Part shown: positions 25,247-26,741 of the stretch, in pieces
Layout: the number at the start of each line of letters is the position of its first letter
Position numbering within the stretch: the stretch's first letter is position 1
Assembly (NCBI GenBank): GCA_002393725.1
Contig: DGTJ01000074.1
Location: forward strand, 1 to 26,741
Direction: 5' to 3'
Length of the DNA: 26,741 nt
Source of the DNA: Prevotella sp. UBA4339
GTDB taxonomy: Bacteria > Bacteroidota > Bacteroidia > Bacteroidales > Bacteroidaceae
The notes under the pieces: model-generated
Told to the model about the DNA's origin: nothing
Seen by the model: the letters and a program-made list of their open reading frames with translations, nothing else
The model's database searches: none
Program-made: the position numbers and the translations under genes

Positions 25247-26741
25247 ATGTATAAGATGAAACAATATAAGAGGGCACTAATTGCTACTATGGCACTATTG
25301 CTTACCACAATAGGCGCATGGGCAGACGGAAATGTTGTCGTAATACAGCAACTGGACGGTGTGACAAGCAATGAGAGCCTGGGCACGGTAAGTTCAAGCA
25401 TCAGCGGTACAACATGTACACTGACAGTAACGCCAAACAGCAGTTACTATACTCAGGGAGTAACAGCCGTAAAGACCATCGGGAGTGGTCAGGTCAGGAC
25501 AAGAACCCCGGAAGTGGATGCCAGCCAGATCACTGTTACGGCAGCAGACCCTTCAGCAGACATCAGTGGAGCGACCAACTGGACACTGACTATGCCTCAG
25601 AGCCCCTACGACGTGGAGGTAACAGTAAACTTCAGTAGCAGGACCTCTATCGCAGGAGCCGTGCTGACTCTCAACCCCACAAGCTTTTCCTACGACGGCA
25701 AAGCCAAGGAGCCTGCCATCACCAAGATCTCAGATCAAAAAGGCACTGAGTTGAAACTTACTGCCGGCACAGACTATACTATTGCATACAGCAATAACAC
25801 TAACGTGCCAGGAGCTAACGATCCACAACCAACTGTTACTATCACCGGAATAAACAGGTATACAGGTGCAGCATCTGCAACCTTCACTATCGCAAAGGCC
25901 GACATCACTCCTACTGTAAGCATCACAGGCTGGACATACGGAGCTACGGCTAATACGCCTACAGTATCAGGAAATACAGACAACGGCACAGTGACATATA
26001 CCTATGCCGCACAAGGCACGGAGACATTCAGCAAGACAGTACCTACTGCTGCAGGCAACTATACTGTAAAGGCAACCATAGCTGAGACTGCAAACTACAA
26101 CGGAGCTGAGGCTACGGCAAACTTCACCATCAGCAAGGCAGCAGGAAGCATCAGCTTTGCTGAGACTACTGTAAGCAAGACATTCGGAGACAATGCATTC
26201 ACTAAAGAAGCCACAAATACAGGTGACGGTGCAGTAAGCTATTCCTCGTCAGCAACCAACGTGGCAACCGTAGATGCCGGATCCGGCCTTGTAACAATTG
26301 TAGGAGCGGGAGAAGCAACAATCACTGCTACTGTGACAGACGGCACGAACTACACCTATGCCACAAAGACAGCATCGTACACGCTGAATGTGGCAACCGA
26401 TGCAATGGAGGTTAGTGCAACAGGCTATGACGGAACCTACGACGGTCAGGCCCACACTATCACTGTCAATGCCCCGCAAGGCGCAACAGTAATGTACGGA
26501 ACAACAGAAGGAACTTATAACCTTCAGGCTGCTCCGACATATACCGATGCAGGCACCTACACAGTCTACTATCAAGTGACAATGAAGAACTTCACGACAG
26601 TGACAGGAAGCAAGACTGTAACCATCAGCAAGGCAGCAGGAAGCATCAGCTTCACTGAGACTACTGTAAGCAAGACTTTCGGAGACAATGCATTCACTAA
26701 AGAAGCCACAAATACTGGTGACGGTGCAGTAAGCTATTCCT
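25247..26741 (+). CDS. Secreted Ig-like/MBG-repeat protein (array gene 4, partial, 3' end off window)
   Basis: An open frame from ATG 25247 runs 498 codons to the window edge without a stop. Signal peptide of about 26 residues ends TIGAWA-DG. The N-terminal domain again has VRTRTPEVDASQITV and LTMPQSPYDVEVTVNF. Then come an MBG/YDG-like module almost the same as in gene 3 (FSYDGKAKEPAITKISDQ, TDYTIAYSNNTNVPGAND), an ITPTVSITGWTYGATANTP module, a Big_2-like module (TVSKTFGDNAFTKEATNTG, SGLVTIVGAGEATITATV), a module starting GYDGTYDGQAHTITV, and the start of a second TVSKTFGDNAFTKEATNTG module. A second in-frame ATG (25256) is an alternative start; no clear Shine-Dalgarno precedes either. It follows gene 3 by 22 bp. 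The C-terminal domain is expected beyond the edge by analogy. Confidence 0.85.
   Translation, partial: MYKMKQYKRALIATMALLLTTIGAWADGNVVVIQQLDGVTSNESLGTVSSSISGTTCTLTVTPNSSYYTQGVTAVKTIGSGQVRTRTPEVDASQITVTAADPSADISGATNWTLTMPQSPYDVEVTVNFSSRTSIAGAVLTLNPTSFSYDGKAKEPAITKISDQKGTELKLTAGTDYTIAYSNNTNVPGANDPQPTVTITGINRYTGAASATFTIAKADITPTVSITGWTYGATANTPTVSGNTDNGTVTYTYAAQGTETFSKTVPTAAGNYTVKATIAETANYNGAEATANFTISKAAGSISFAETTVSKTFGDNAFTKEATNTGDGAVSYSSSATNVATVDAGSGLVTIVGAGEATITATVTDGTNYTYATKTASYTLNVATDAMEVSATGYDGTYDGQAHTITVNAPQGATVMYGTTEGTYNLQAAPTYTDAGTYTVYYQVTMKNFTTVTGSKTVTISKAAGSISFTETTVSKTFGDNAFTKEATNTGDGAVSYS
26135..26741 (+). repeat. Start of a 495-bp tandem repeat within array gene 4
   Basis: AAGGCAGCAGGAAGCATCAG begins at 26135 and again at 26630, a 495-bp (165-codon) period. 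The roughly 110 bp of the second copy visible before the window ends differ from the first at only a few bases. The second copy is cut by the window edge. Confidence 0.85.

Overview
This looks like a chromosomal segment from a Bacteroidales bacterium, most likely a Prevotella/Segatella relative. The evidence is the Bacteroidetes-type -7 promoter element TAnnTTTG found upstream of the tig, clpP, lptB, mlaE, phosphatase and first surface-repeat genes; the tig-clpP-clpX-recQ order; the guaB-PPIase adjacency; AT-rich leaders with few Shine-Dalgarno sites; and secreted proteins ending in a W(Y/F)DLQGRR...GKKVVIK-like tail.

Minus-strand core block (1-9191). Read leftwards, lptB (LPS export ATPase) is followed by tig (trigger factor), clpP, clpX, recQ, guaB and a periplasmic PpiC/SurA-type prolyl isomerase that runs off the left edge. 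Promoter-like elements precede lptB, tig and clpP. The gaps between clpX, recQ, guaB and the isomerase are only 30-40 bp and show no promoter, so clpP through the isomerase probably form one transcript. The theme is protein folding and quality control, with a helicase and a GMP-synthesis gene attached.

Envelope and signalling block (9295-14861, plus strand). A divergent promoter region separates lptB from an MlaE/MlaF-type ABC transporter pair, putting LPS export and phospholipid trafficking genes back to back. Next comes a four-gene partner-switching operon: a membrane TPR-SpoIIE phosphatase, an RsbW-like ATPase/kinase, a STAS anti-anti-sigma-like protein, and a membrane HATPase protein that resembles a histidine kinase but has no recognisable phosphoacceptor histidine. 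No sigma factor lies alongside. A hairpin terminator closes the operon.

Intergenic repeat zone (14862-15582). There is no credible gene here. It holds at least three unrelated short repeat families (six 11-bp copies, three 21-bp units ending in a large palindrome, and three 22-bp-spaced palindromes), then a strong promoter.

Surface-repeat array (15583 to the right edge). Four tandem paralogous genes, the last truncated by the window, encode secreted proteins built from bacterial Ig-like (Big_2) and MBG/YDG-like modules of about 80 residues, flanked in the complete genes by a shared C-terminal domain. Gaps are 17-31 bp, so they are probably co-transcribed. Nucleotide repeats of 492 bp (within gene 3) and 495 bp (within gene 4), plus closely similar stretches between genes, suggest ongoing recombination and variation. 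The most interesting points are this array, the histidine-less kinase in the partner-switching operon, the predicted Asn in place of the catalytic Asp in ClpP, and the repeat-dense intergenic region. No tRNA, rRNA, CRISPR array or insertion sequence was recognised.
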